Shown here piece after piece: positions 32,991 through 45,281 of a DNA stretch of 64,000 nt. A program made the position numbers and the translations under genes. The stretch is from Spinacia oleracea (lineage: Eukaryota > Streptophyta > Magnoliopsida > Caryophyllales > Amaranthaceae). The DNA lies in NCBI RefSeq assembly GCF_020520425.1, contig NC_079487.1, positions 85,689,141-85,753,140 of the forward strand, written 5' to 3'. The notes under the pieces were generated by a model. The model was not told the DNA's origin and did not search any database. It saw only the letters and a program-made list of their open reading frames with translations. Numbering within the stretch: position 1 is the stretch's first letter; every line of letters starts with the position of its first letter.

Positions 32991-33033
32991 TTTCAGCGCC
33001 CAGAGCCAAGCGTTGAAAATAGGGTCTGGGCTG
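32991..33033. repeat. GCGCCCAG hairpin module, single form (LTR copy)
   Basis: TTTCAGCGCCCAGAGCCAAG continues CGTTGAAAAT and then GGGTCTGGGCTG. It is a collapsed version of the double hairpin at 61912-61984. Confidence 0.75.
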
Positions 33034-33122
33034 TTTTCTTCGTCAGATTCGGACTCTTAGAATCTGGAGTGTTTGAGACTTAATCGAGTCTTTTAGTGCG
33101 TATTAACTTTATGACGGAATGC

Positions 33123-33217
33123 GTCTGGGCCTGTTACGAACTCTAGGCTCGTTAGGATTTATGTTCGTCCATTAAACATAAATCCTAACGAGCCTAGAGT
33201 TCGTAACAGGCCCAGAC
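33123..33217. repeat. Perfect 43-bp inverted repeat with 9-nt loop
   Basis: The left arm is 33123-33165 and the right arm 33175-33217, with loop CGTCCATTA. The arm begins GTCTGGGCCTGTTACGAACT. The partner LTR (near 52948) and the third copy (near 62070) have only a single arm, so the palindrome arose in this LTR after or during insertion. Confidence 0.95.
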
Positions 33218-33955
33218 GAGCCTAATATGATTCGAATCCTATTCCTAATTCCTAACTCTTATTTTCGAATCATATTAGGAATAGGATTCCTCTCGCAATT
33301 TCTATCTCATTTAGGATTTATGTTGGAGTGCAACACCTAATTCTGTCAGGTTTCTATCTTTTATGACTTGCAACTTTTAACAACTACCTATTACGGCAGT
33401 TACTATTTTTAGCAGATTTCTATAAATAGCAGGTTTCTATAAATAGCAGGTTTCGGGTGAAATGAAAAGGGTGATTGAGATTCATTATTTTATAGGAGAT
33501 GCGTTGCCAAGTGGAGATTTATGTTCTCATCATCGAACCTTCTCTTTCAGGAATGGGGACAAAAGTAGGTGTCTACAGTTAGCCCCCACTTTGACCGAGT
33601 CTTGGAGTAAGACGATGGTCAAAGTATTAGACGGAGTGCGTCACACAAGCCATGGTGACCTGTTTTGCGAGGGTCTCACGAGCCCCCGAGTGATAACATT
33701 TGACTTAAGGGTCATCACTTGAAGTGTCGACATATCCCTCACGTGTCATTGGGATTTGTCAACGGATAATATAGAAACTCCCTCACTTTGTCATTGGGAG
33801 TAGCTACAGATGTTTTCGAAATCAAAGCTATAAAGTGTAATTGGGCCTGGCCAAGCCCAGTCATGAGGTAAAAATGATTTTAAAGATTCTCATTTTCAGG
33901 GTTAGCTAAACGAGAAAACCCCCTTGTTTTTATAGGACGTAAAACGAAGGAAAAT

Positions 33956-34500
33956 CCAGCACATCGTTCTTTTTTGGAAAAAACGGAAAACCAATCCTTT
34001 AATTTTTGGGAAAAAGGAAAACTACTCACATCGTTCTTTTTTGGAAAAACGGAAAACCAGAAAAAGTTATTGCTGTAGCGACTAAGGACTTGCGCAGTTA
34101 GTGGCGCAGACCCCGCCGGCTAAAGATGGCGAGCCTGTCCGCTAAGGGTGGACACCCCGTCCGATAGAAGTGGACGAATCTGTTTTTTGAAATTTAAAAA
34201 TAAGGACCTACGCAGTTTGTGACGTAGACCCCGCCGGCTGAAGATGGCGAACCTGTCCGCTAAGGGTGGACACCCCGTCCGATAGAAGTGGACGAATCTA
34301 TTTTGAAATTTGTTTGTGCTTTTTGAAAATAAGGACCTACGTGGTTTGCGACGTAGACCCCGCCGGCTGAAGATGGCGAGCCTGTTTCATTTTGTTTGTG
34401 AAGATTCTATTTTTCGAAAACTGAGGACCTGCGCGGCTAGTGACGCAGACCCCGCCCGCTGAGGGTGGGCGAGCCCTATCCGCTGAGGGTGGACGTCCCT
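33956..34500. repeat. Internal tandem repeats: 42-bp (2 copies) and ~120-bp (4 copies)
   Basis: CACATCGTTCTTTTTTGG units lie at 33956-34070. Four units with ACCCCGCCGGCTGAAGATGG and CTAAGGGTGGACACCCCGTC follow at 34078-34500. The same arrays lie at 62872-63069 (4 copies of the 42-bp unit) and 63078-63510. Confidence 0.9.
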
Positions 34501-36161
34501 GAATTAGTTTTTTCGATTTGGGAACTCGCGTGGTTCGTGAGGCGATCTTGCCAACTGAAGATGGGCAAGTTCCTATTTCTTTTGTTCTTTGTGATTTCTT
34601 TTGAGAATTTCTTTTTATTCATTCTTGTAGGAGCGAATTCTTTCGAGGGATGCTCGGATTTAGTTGTAACCTGAATGTGGGTTGGCAACGTGCTTAGACG
34701 GACCATTATCTTGTGGTCATCTTCCTTCATGGTTTTGAGCTAGTCCTTACGGCTCAATTTTGCCACTACCTGGGTCCTTGATTGGGGGACCATGTATAAG
34801 TATCAACGGCGACCTTTGTCTTGAGGTCGTAAACCGGTTCTTTTTCTTTGAGATTATCCCAAACACGGGACTTTGTACAGCGTAGTCTGGGAATATTGTT
34901 TTAACTTTGCATAATTTTTTTTTTTGAAATATATATTTTCTTTCGAGCCCCCAAGCATTCGTGCTTGACGGTCATTTCTTGTCAAAGAGGTTCCTACGCA
35001 TTTTGTAATGTCTTTGATCGTGTTTGGGATCGTGCTCGTATGTGCGAGCGGTCATTGTAGTGGTGTGCTACTCTTTAACAAAGCCGTGAGGTGCGACTTT
35101 CAGTAAAGAAATCGGTAATTTTCGAGTCAAATGGATACGGCAGGGCCCTATAGATGTCAGGGGCCGTTTTTGGGTCTGGGATCATTTTCGGCGCCCATGC
35201 TTGGGCGTTAAAGATTTCAGCGCCCAGCTCTGGGCGCTGAAGATGATTTCTGGCGAGGTTTCTTGATGACACAGTTGGCCTCTTGTTCGTTCGTTTTTTC
35301 TTCACTTGGAAATTCTACGTATTCTTTTTTCTTTTGTTTTTCTTTATTTTTAGAACGTAGAATTGGAGATCACAATGAGTTGAGTGATCGTGATGACTTC
35401 TCGAGAATCCGTAGCCGATTGGTGGACTACGATGTTTGTCGCTTTGGGGCAATTATTTAAAGGAACTGTCGCTCTTAAGGCGTACAGTTATTGCAACAGT
35501 TGGGCGAGTCTATATGGCCCGAACATACCTTGAGGCGTAAGACTTTGATCGCTCTTGTATATATTTTTTTCTTTTGAACGCGTTCGTGAATGATGATATG
35601 TATGTGCGAACGAGCGTTCATAGAATGCCCGTTGTGTGCGGTCCAGTAATCAGTTCGCTTGAATCATTTTTTTTTGAGCAATGACTGATTTGAATAGTTT
35701 GCTTAGAAGCTTGATAGGGTTCAGGCCCATTCATGAAGTGAGCTCAAGCATCGTGCCCTTTCGATCGTTCAAACATTTGCTTCGGGAATTTTTTATTTTG
35801 CTATGGTCGTTTCGTAGTTTGAAGCCCCCAAGTATGCATGTTGGGATGCTTCCTTTTGGCGTACGATTTTGTAGGTTCTTTCGAGAAAGATGCCTTGGGG
35901 TTCCGCTCGTGTAGGTGCGAGCTATCCCTTTTGTGGTAGGTAATACTTCGCTACCTTTAATCCTTAATGTAGAAGTCGTGTGGCTTGTATTTTGAATTTG
36001 GGCGATAAGCAGTCTTTGCCTCATGCTCTTGGTCGTGCCCGCATTAGTGCAATATGCCTTACTCTCTTTTTTTAGACTTGTACTGTGGGATGGTTGAACT
36101 TATGGTGCGACGTAGGCTTGTGTGGCCTAACAGCGTGTCTTAGAACATTCCTCCAGGTGTT
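34501..36161. other. Noncoding Tat-like interior
   Basis: It holds AGCCCCC tracts at 34946 and 35823, a CAAGCATTCGTGCTTG hairpin beside the first, and a double GCGCCCAG hairpin at 35186-35252. No protein signature is seen. Confidence 0.6.
35186..35252. repeat. GCGCCCAG double-hairpin module
   Basis: TTCGGCGCCCATGCTTGGGC then TTCAGCGCCCAGCTCTGGGC form two adjacent stem-loops. Confidence 0.75.
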
Positions 36162-36166
36162 GGGGT

Positions 36167-37540
36167 TGAAGGAAATAATGCCCTTGGTCCAAGTATGCAT
36201 TCAATGTTAAGTCTAATAAATGCGGTTCAGTATTAATTAACAAGTTAATAATTCAGTTAGATCAAGTGAGCTGAATGCCTAGCTAGAGGCCGCTTCAGTT
36301 CAAGTGGAATTAATGATATTAATCCACAGCTTACTCTTGACTGAACCCGTAGGGTCACACAAATAGTACGTAAACGGATCAAGTATTTAATGGCATTAAA
36401 TACTCCATCTATGGATATTCGGAATCGACGGATCTTGGTTTCAGTGGGAGCTGAGATCGTCACAGGCAAGAAATGAATACTCCTGAAACGATGATATTGC
36501 CGGAAACGGAAATATGGATCGTATCGGAAATATAAATATTATCCAAGTCGTAGATGTTGCCGGAAACGGAAACATGGTACGTATCGGAAAATATTATCGG
36601 AAATGGAAATATTGCCGGAATCGGAAATATTGCCGGAAACGGAAATATTGTCAGAATCGGAAATATTATCGGAATCGGAAAATAATTCCGGAAACGGAAA
36701 TATTAAATATTTGTTCGAAACGGAAATTGATTCCGGAATCGGAAATATTAAATATTGTTCGTATCGGAAATGAATTCCGGAACCGGGAATTTAATCGGAA
36801 GCGTATCGTACGAATAAACATCGGACGAGCTTGCTAGACGCAAGGCCTAGCACGAAGCTAGGCCCAACGCCTAGCAAAGCCCGCGCGCGAACAAAGCAAG
36901 CAAAGCCCAAACGCGAGAGCAAGGCCAGCAGGCGCGCGCCCCTCGTGGGGTGCGAGCACTTGCTGGGCCTGGGCTCAGCGCGCGCGCACGCAAGGCGCCC
37001 CTCGTGGGCTGCTGCGCCTGCGTGTGTGTTTGTGCTTGCGTACGAAACCTTGATCGGTTAGGATTCGTATAAGATTGATTCCTAAGTCTACTAGATAAAT
37101 TAAGTGATTGAATTTTAGATTAATTCAGATTCACTAAATCGTTTCCTAGTAGGATTCTAATATCCGATACCCATGCCCTATAAATAGGTGATCAATGCTC
37201 ACAATTTATATCGAGTATTCAAGTATTCAAAGTGATTTTTGAGAGCAAAAATTCAGTCACACAATTGCCTATAAGTGCCGAAAATTCTAAGTACCTTAAG
37301 GGCGATCCTAGTTGGTCAAGCTTAAGGCGGATCCGGACGTGCTGTGGACTATCTACGGAGGGACGACACTTGGAGTCCTAAAGACATGTTCTTGTTCGGT
37401 TCGGGCGCAGCTAGGGAAGGCACGCAACAAAGAGTATGCATCTAAACTATGCTAAATGATTATGTGTAAATAATATGCTTTCCTGGCTTTATGGTTTTTC
37501 CGCATGATTTATGAATTGTCATATGTATCATAACCTAACA
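36167..37540 (+). mobile_element. Copia 5' LTR with promoter
   Basis: TGAAGG...CCTAACA. A TATA box TATAAATA lies at 37179-37186. Sub-repeats rich in CGGAAATATTGCCGGAATCGG words occupy about 36490-36800. A GC-rich block lies at 36830-37050. The 107- and 76-codon frames recur in the 3' LTR as homology only. Confidence 0.95.
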
Positions 37541-40466
37541 GTGGTATCAGAAGCCTCTTATTATTTTCATAATCTAAATTGCATGAACATGGTTAAATAT
37601 TACAAATTTGCAAGAATTAAAAGGGGTGATTAATTTTCGTAATTGTTAATTAATTGCAAATTGCGTTTATTTAATTATACGTACGCTGTTTTTCGGCAGT
37701 TTCTTCGTTACTCATCCAAATCGAGTGATTTTTGTGTCAATTCCGCATGTAAAAGGCATTCTAAAATTTTGACAAAAATTGTCTTTTTCGGCCGAACCCA
37801 GAATTCTCAAATTCGAAGCCTAACTATGACTTTTCGGAGGTTTTAGTTTTTCGAATGCAAAATTTCGTAAATTTAAGATGTTAAATTAAATATTTGCGAT
37901 TCTTGTTGATAAATCTTGAATTTTTGATTGACCTACTGTATATGTTTAACAAGTTTGAATGCCTAGCCTTGTTAATTATGCAATCTAATTTGTAATTATG
38001 ATTAATTTGTTGAAAATTGGAATAATTTAGAATTAATTTGATTTTCATAATTAGTTATAATTTAATTAGATACCCATGATTAAAAACCACCATAAAAATT
38101 GTAAATTTATGTTAAATTTTAAATTTTTATGACCTAGACTTGAATCAATGTTAATCGGAAATCAATTGAATAATAAATTTTCGATTTTTCGCCCTGAAAT
38201 TATGAAATTAATATTATTTATTAATTTGTCATTAATTTTGAATATAAATTTTAAATTTTTATGCGATTCGCTCATATAAGTTGCACGCACAAAGCAATGG
38301 ACGCTACGTGTTACCCTTAAGGGGTGTTGTATAGTGCGGGCATGTGACGACGAGCAAGGGAGCTCGTCGCCCATGCGGTACGAATGCAATGAGCAAGGCC
38401 ATGGTGCACGAGCACAAGGCAACAGCCCTGCCTTGTGTCGTGGGCTGTGTGCAATGGGCGAATGGGCGAGGGAGAGAGCAAGGCACGAGCAGTCGCGTGT
38501 TGGCAGCAAGCGAGCTGCGCCACAGCACGCACTGCCTCGCGCAAGCGTGCGGAGCCTCGCGCGCAGCGAGCGTAAGCTCGCGTGCCACGAGTGCTGCGCC
38601 AAGCATCGATCGCTCGCGCGCAGCGAGTGCTTGTTGTGCGTGCGACGAGCGCTGCGCCCAGCGATGGCGTGCGAGTGCTTGTTGTGCGTGCGACGAGCGC
38701 TGCACCCAGCGATGGCGTGCGAGTGCTTGTTGTGCGTGCGACGAGCGCTGCGCCCAGCGATGGCGTGCGAGTGCTTGCTGTGCGTGCGACGAGCGCTGCG
38801 CCCAGCGATGGCGTGCGGGTGCGTGTTGCGACGTGCGACGAGCGCTGCGCCCAACGATGGGCTGCAGCAGCATGCTCGTGCGTCGAGCGCTGGCGCGCGC
38901 AGGATGCCTTGCGATGGTGAGCAGCAGCGATGCGAGGCAGCACATGGGCTGCGCGCACATGGCCAGCGATGGCTGTGTGCGTGTGGCCCATGGGCGTGCG
39001 ATGCGTGGGATTGTTGCGTTGCGATTAGATCGTTTTGAAATTTTTAATTTGAAATTTTCAGTTTACGTAATTTTAATTAATTTTAAAATTGATAATTTAA
39101 ATTATTTTCTTGGATTTTAATTTTGAATATTGTAATTATAATAAATTTTATTTATTCTAATTATTTTACTAAAATTAAAATCATGAATTAATTTAAATAC
39201 GACTGAAATTAAATTAAAATTTTTGGATTCAATTATAAATTTATATGAGCTTTAAATTTTAATTAAATTTGTATGTTTCCGGTTAGACTAGAAATACATT
39301 TTTATGTTTAAAATTAGTAAAGCATATGAATTTATTGGTTTAAGTGGGAGCCCCTTTTAGTCATAAACTCTTGATTAGGTCTACAAATCCTTAAGGTTAA
39401 AACAACTTGATTAGAATTAATAAGGACTGAATAATTTGTAGATTATTGGTGCCCTTGATTAATTGCTGCAAATGTTTATGTGATGCATAATGTGTTTTAC
39501 TAACCAGCTATGTGGGCCATTCATGATAATGAATGGGTGAATGGTATATATTGTATATGTACTGTTTTGCAGGTTATGAAGTGACTAGTATGGCCCAAAT
39601 AGGATAGAAAATATGGTCTGTGCACCATTAATTTGAATGTAATTGGTCTAAAGTACCAAAGTTGTTTTTCAATTCAAATATGGTCTGCGTACCATCAAAT
39701 AGTTGTAATTAGTTTTAATTATAGCTTATTCTATTTGAAGAAAATGGTGCCTCCCACGGAGATTTTCAAGACGGACTTTGAAGTTAAAGCTTCAAGATGA
39801 AGTCGGGCCATACTAGATCACATTTATCTTATGCATGTTTTAAGTTATTTATTGCTTTTAAATATGTCTTAAAATGCATGAGATCAAAAGCTTGATTATG
39901 TTGCATGATTAAGGATTTTAGTTCACTTAAAATCTAACCAACATAGTAAGAGCCTTAAGTTCCAAACTTAAAAATTGAGTTAAAAGGTGCCATGCCAAAA
40001 TATACACTTGCTTGGATATCCTTTACATCAATCTAGTAATAGTTTTCGCTCAGCGAGGTGTTACTTATTGGTCCTAAAGGGGCAAGGTACACAAATAATT
40101 GTGAGTACATGTTAGTTTTGGTGAAACTCAACGATATAAGTAAGGAGTCCTTTTATGTCGTGGCAAAATCGATAGGTTTACCTAATAAGTTCTTAGACGT
40201 ACCTATCAACCAAGAATAGTTTCTAGACTATTAGCAAAAGGCTTTTGCTTACCTAAGATGTTTTAGGATTAAGTCGACAAACTGTGCTTAGTTCTTCAAT
40301 GATTTTAGGATCTTGGAATCATTTTATTCACACCTGCCGGAACACATAACTTGAATAAAATGCTTAATGAACATTGAATTATGCATGTATGCTAGAATTT
40401 AAGTTTATTAAGAGAAACTGTGAATGGTTATTTATTTGTTTATTCTTTTCAATTGTAGTTTTAAAT
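37541..40466 (+). other. Copia 5' leader (2.9 kb) with GC-rich island
   Basis: It runs from primer site to the gag ATG. It is AT-rich apart from a GC-rich island at 38280-39025. CTTTTCAATTGTAG just before the ATG resembles an intron acceptor, so part of the leader may be spliced out; this is inference. Confidence 0.7.
38625..38863. repeat. 48-bp GC-rich tandem repeat (about 5 copies) in copia leader
   Basis: Units GAGTGCTTGTTGTGCGTGCG continuing ACGAGCGCTGCGCCCAGCGA and TGGCGTGC start at 38625, 38673, 38721, 38769 and 38817 (last partial). 48 bp keeps frame, which creates overlapping open frames of up to 258 codons on both strands. None is a gene. Confidence 0.95.
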
Positions 40467-42857
40467 ATGGCAAACAACAATTCATTCAACATTCGATCAA
40501 TTCTCGAAAAGGAGAAGTTGAGCGGGAAAAACTTCCTTGACTGGCAAAGGAACTTGCAAATAGTTCTTATACAGGAAGAAAAGGAGTATGTCCTAGAAGA
40601 GGCGATGCCCGAAGCCGCAGGCGACGGGGTCACTCAGGAAGCCCTCAATCGTTGGATTGATGCCAACAAGGATGTGAAATGTCTAATGCTCGCCACCATG
40701 AGTGCAGATCTGCAGAAAACGTTCATCAACTCAGATGCTTTCACAATCATCAGTGAGTTGAAGAACATGTTCCAAGATCTGGCTCGAGTCGAAAGATTCG
40801 AGACTCATAGGCAAATTCTTGAGACCAAGCTTAAGAAAGGCGAGCCCGTAAGTCCACATGTTCTCAAAATGATTGGACTCATTGAGAATAAGAGTCGGCT
40901 GTATCAGCAATTTTCTCAGGAAATGGCTATAGACACCATCCTCCATTCTCTTCATAGCGGGTATGATCAGTTCAAACTGAACTACAGTATGAATAGTCTG
41001 GACAAAACGCTCACTGAGCTTCACGGTATGCTGAAGACCGCTGAAAAGACGCTCAAAAGTGATAAGCAGGATGTGCTTATGGTGCGTGGGGGCAAGTTCA
41101 AGAAATCTGGAAAGAAGAGGAATGCTAAGAAAGGTGGCAACAAGGCCAGCCCAACTAAGAAAACTGGCGCCAAATCTGTAAAGAGGAAGGTCAGTCAACC
41201 CACTTCTGAATCCGAATGCTTCTACTGCAAGAAGAAGGGGCATTGGAAGAGAGATTGCTTGAAGCTAAAGGAAGATCAGAAGAACGGAACAGTCGTTCCA
41301 TCTTCAGGTATTTTCGTTATAGACTGTATACTTGCTAATTCAACTTCTTGGGTATTAGATACAGGTTGTGGCTCACACTTATGTTCCAATCCACAGGGAC
41401 TAAGAAGAAGTAGAAAGTTAAGCAAGGGTGAAGTCGACCTACGAGTGGGAAATGGAGCACGGATTGCTGCATTAGCTGTAGGAACTTATTATTTGTCGTT
41501 GCCCTCCGGGCTAGTTTTGGAACTGGAAGAATGTTTCCATGTTCCAAGTCTTACTAAAAACATCATTTCAGTTTCTTGCTTAGATGCTAAGGGATTTTCC
41601 TTTTTAATAAAAGACAATAGTTGTTCGTTTTATTTTAAAGAGATGTTTTATGGATCTGCTAGATTAGTCAATGGAATTTATTTATTAGATCACGACAAAC
41701 AAGTATATAACATAAATACCAAAAAGGCCAAAAAGGATGATTCAGATCTCACCTATCTGTGGCATTGTCGATTAGGCCATATAAACTTGAAACGCTTAGA
41801 AAGACTTCAAAAGGAAGGAATTCTAGAACCATTAGACTTAGAGGATTATGGTAAATGCAAATCATGTTTACTTGGCAAAATGACAAAGCAACCTTTCTCT
41901 AAAGTTGGAGAAAGAGCAAATGAACTATTGGGTTTAATCCATACAGATGTATGTGGACCAATGAGTACAAATGCTAGAGGTGGTTTCAGCCACTTTATCA
42001 CTTTCACTAATGACTTCAGTAAATATGGTTATGTCTACCTAATGAAGCATAAGTCTGAATCCTTTGACAAATTCAAGGAATTTCAGAGTGAAGTAGAGAA
42101 TCAATTAGGCAAGAAGATTAAGGCACTGCGGTCTGATAGAGGCGGTGAATATCTGAGCTATGAATTTGATGACCGTCTGAAAGAATGTGGAATTCTATCA
42201 GAATTGACTCCTCCTGGAACACCACAATGGAACGGTGTGTCGGAACGGAGGAACAGAACCTTGCTAGACATGGTCAGGTCAATGATGGGTCAGGCCAAAC
42301 TTCCATTAGAATTTTGGGGACATGCACTAAATTCAGCTGCACTCACTATAAATAGAGCTCCGTCTAAAGCTGTCGAAAAGACTCCATACGAGTTATGGTT
42401 TGGAAAGCCTCCAAATGTGTCTTTTCTTAAGATTTGGGGATGTGAAGTATACGTCAAACGATTAATTTCAGACAAACTTCATCCAAAATCTGACAAATGT
42501 ATCCTTGTGGGCTATCCAAAGGAAACAAAGGGGTATTACTTCTACAATACATCTGAGAACAAGGTGTTTGTTGCTCGAGATGGTGTCTTTTTGGAGAAAG
42601 ATCACATTTCCAAAATGACAAGTAGGAGAAAAGTAGACCTCGAAGAAATTCGAGTCGAACAACAAACTCTAGAGAATGCTCAAGATGACATTCAGGATGA
42701 AACTCAGAGATCTTTAGAAGAATCTGGTGAGAATCATGGTCAATCTAGAAATGTTACCCCGCGTAGATCTCAACCGGAAAGGTACTTAGGTATTTTGACG
42801 AACGAGAGCTATGACGTTCTATTACTTGAAAGTGATGAACCTGCGATTTACAAATAA
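40467..42857 (+). pseudogene. Copia gag-protease-integrase (polyprotein part 1, ends at premature stop)
   Basis: The start is MANNNSFNIRSILEKEKLSG at 40467; the frame is open further up only through non-ATG codons. Gag has LSGKNFLDWQRNLQIVL, and a zinc knuckle C251-x2-C254-x4-H259-x4-C264. The protease motif is LDTGCGS (Asp298). The integrase HHCC region starts WHCRLGH (His433, His438), and the catalytic triad is Asp494, Asp557, Glu593 with exact DX35E spacing. The frame stops at TAA 42855-42857. The related copy near 59270 has CAA there, so this is a nonsense mutation splitting one gag-pol polyprotein. Gag, protease and integrase catalytic residues are intact. Confidence 0.95.
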
Positions 42858-42860
42858 GCT

Positions 42861-44417
42861 ATGACGAGCCCTAGCTCCAAGCAATGGCAAGAAGCCATGC
42901 AATCTGAATTAGACTCCATGTCTGAAAACCAAGTATGGGATTTGGTCGATTTGCCAGATGGCTACCAAGCCATTGGAAGCAAATGGGTTTTCAAACTGAA
43001 AAAAGACAAGGATGGGAAACTTGAAGTTTTCAAAGCTAGATTGGTTGCAAAAGGTTACAGGCAAGTCCACGGTGTGGATTACGATGAAACCTTTTCACCA
43101 GCTGCAATGCTAAAGTCTATTCGGATAATGTTAGCAATCGCTGCATATTACGATTACGAAATATGGCAGATGGATGTCAAAACTGCTTTCTTAAACGGCG
43201 TTTTAACAGAAACTGTGTTTATGACACAGCCTGAAGGTTTTGAGGATCCAAAGAATGCTAAAAAGATATGCAAGCTAAAGAAGTCAATCTACGGATTGAA
43301 GCAGGCATCCAGGAGCTGGAATATACGTTTTGATGAAGCAGTCAGTGACTTTGGTTTCATAAAAAACGCAGACGAATCTTGTGTATACAAGAAGGTCAGT
43401 GGGAGCAAAATTGCTTTTCTATTATTATATGTCAACGACATATTACTTATCGGAAATGACATTCCTATGTTGAACTCTGTCAAGATTTGGCTTGGGAAAT
43501 GTTTTTCGATGAAAGATCTAGGAGAAGCACAGTACATATTGGGCATCAAGATTTACAGAGATAGATCTAAAAGGATGATTGGACTTAGTCAAAGCACTTA
43601 TATCAATAAGGTGCTTGATAGGTTCAAGATGGCGGACTCCAAGCGAGGCTACCTACCCATGTCTCATGGAATAACTCTAAGCAAGACTCAGTGCCCAAAA
43701 ACACTTGATGAGCGTAGACGAATGAATGGGATTCCATATGCATCATTGATTGGTTCAATAATGTATGCTATGATATGTACACGCCCGGATGTTGCGTATG
43801 CACTCAGTGCTACGAGCAGATACCAGTCAGACCCAGGAGAGGCGCATTGGACTGCTGCCAAGAATATTCTGAAGTACCTGAAAAGGCACAAAGATGACTT
43901 CCTGGTCTATGGTGGAGATGATGAATTAATTGTTAAAGGCTATACGGACGCAAGTTTCCAAACCGACAAAGATGATTTCAGATCACAGTCTGGGTTTGTC
44001 TTCTGCCTCAACGGGGGTGCAGTAAGCTGGAAAAGTGCTAAGCAAAGCACCATTGCGGATTCTACAACTGAAGCGGAGTACATTGCTGCACATGAAGCAG
44101 CAAAGGAAGCTATATGGCTAAGGAAGTTCATAGGTGAACTTGGTGTAGTCCCCTCCATTAAAGGACCAATAGCCCTGTATTGTGATAATAACGGAGCTAT
44201 TGCACATGCAAAGGAGCCTAGACACCACCAGAGAGTCAAGCATGTACTTCGTAGATTTCACCTTCTACGAGAGTTCGTTGAAAGAAAAGAAGTCGAGATA
44301 AACAAGATTGGAACTGATGACAACATATCAGATCCATTGACTAAACCTCTGCCGCAGGCGAAGAACAACTCGCACACTGCAGCTATGGGAATCAAGCATA
44401 TTGGAGAATGGCTTTGA
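42861..44417 (+). pseudogene. Copia reverse transcriptase-RNase H (polyprotein part 2)
   Basis: It is in the same frame as part 1, directly after the stop. It contains WVFKLKKDKDGKLEVFKARL, QMDVKTAFLNG and IYGLKQASRSW. The active-site box reads YVND (codon AAC at 43434-43436) where copia reverse transcriptases have YVDD. The related copy at 59455-60711 has YVDD. RNase H follows with GYTDAS, STTEAEY and YCDNNGA (the Asp, Glu, Asp set) and ends NISDPLTKPLP...IGEWL. Loss of one of the paired aspartates should abolish polymerase activity. No other defect is seen. Confidence 0.95.
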
Positions 44418-45281
44418 TATCCCTGTTTAATGTTTTAAAGTTTAGAGTTTAAATCTTTGTAAAACATTATTGGTTAATCATTCACAATAAATGAAGAGAA
44501 TTCATTTTTCCATTTAATTTGTGGTTTATTAAATGATGAGTCCCTTCAATTTGACGATATATTCAAGATAGACTGTCAGGACCAGTCCTGTGACTAAGAA
44601 ATGTCTATCAAGTGAACTTGAATGTCAAAGGTTGAAAATGGTCCCTAGTCAGAGTTTTCTATAAAATTGGACGCATAGAAAACGTTAGACGATTAGAATG
44701 CAAGATGACTAGTAGTTCTGTTTCTTGAACTATGTGGACATGGCAATGTCATAATCATTTGCATAGATACTTACTTTGGGAAGACTAGTATCGGACAAGA
44801 CCTATGAAACTTTATTGTAAGAGATGAAAATCTGTCATAAGTAAATTTCATTAAAATTATTAGACACTAAATCCTCAATACCTGAGTGATTTGAGATTAC
44901 TTGTTTGAGAACTGGTTGCTTTGACGTTGACCAACCGTCGCACCGTAAAAGGAGGCTATAAAGGCAACGCTCAGGTAATCACCTATCAAACGAAGTCTAA
45001 TCTCAAGATCGCAAGATTGGGATTGTCCTCCCATAAATCGGGATGAGATGCTTAAAAGTTGTACAAGGCCACTCGGAGAGCTAGAAACTGTGAAATGCAT
45101 GGCCGTGCTCAGATGAATCATAGGCTATGATTATCTGTTTATTTGATCAGTTGAACTCTGAAACCGAGGAACACCTCTGGACATAATAAGGATGACAACT
45201 CTTACCTTATGTTCAAGAGCAAGCATCGAGCGACAAAGGAATTAGGAAATGCACACTTGTCCCTAAGGACAAGTGGGAGAC
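44418..45281 (+). other. Copia 3' untranslated region and polypurine tract
   Basis: 864 bp between the pol stop and the 3' LTR. The purine tract AAGTGGGAGA is at 45268-45280. The same region is at 1-256 for the off-left element. Confidence 0.85.

Larger units (their letters stand above)
32038..33577 (-). mobile_element. 3' LTR (minus) of Tat-like element, with palindromic insertion
   Basis: A TATA box (TATAAATA on the minus strand) lies at 32908-32915. It is longer than its partner, mainly because of the inverted repeat at 33123-33217. Small open frames shared with the other LTRs (for example 32631-32816) are LTR homology only. Confidence 0.9.

Noticed and set aside
36514..36837. 107-codon frame in copia LTRs with NGNIAGIGNIAG-like repeats
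   Set aside because: It is a translation of the CGGAAATATT sub-repeat. It is altered in the 31567 and 644 copies and precedes the LTR promoter.
38162..39120. Overlapping open frames of up to 258 codons on both strands
   Set aside because: They are produced by a GC-rich 48-bp tandem repeat (16 codons) that stays open in several frames. No domain is present and the region is the copia leader.
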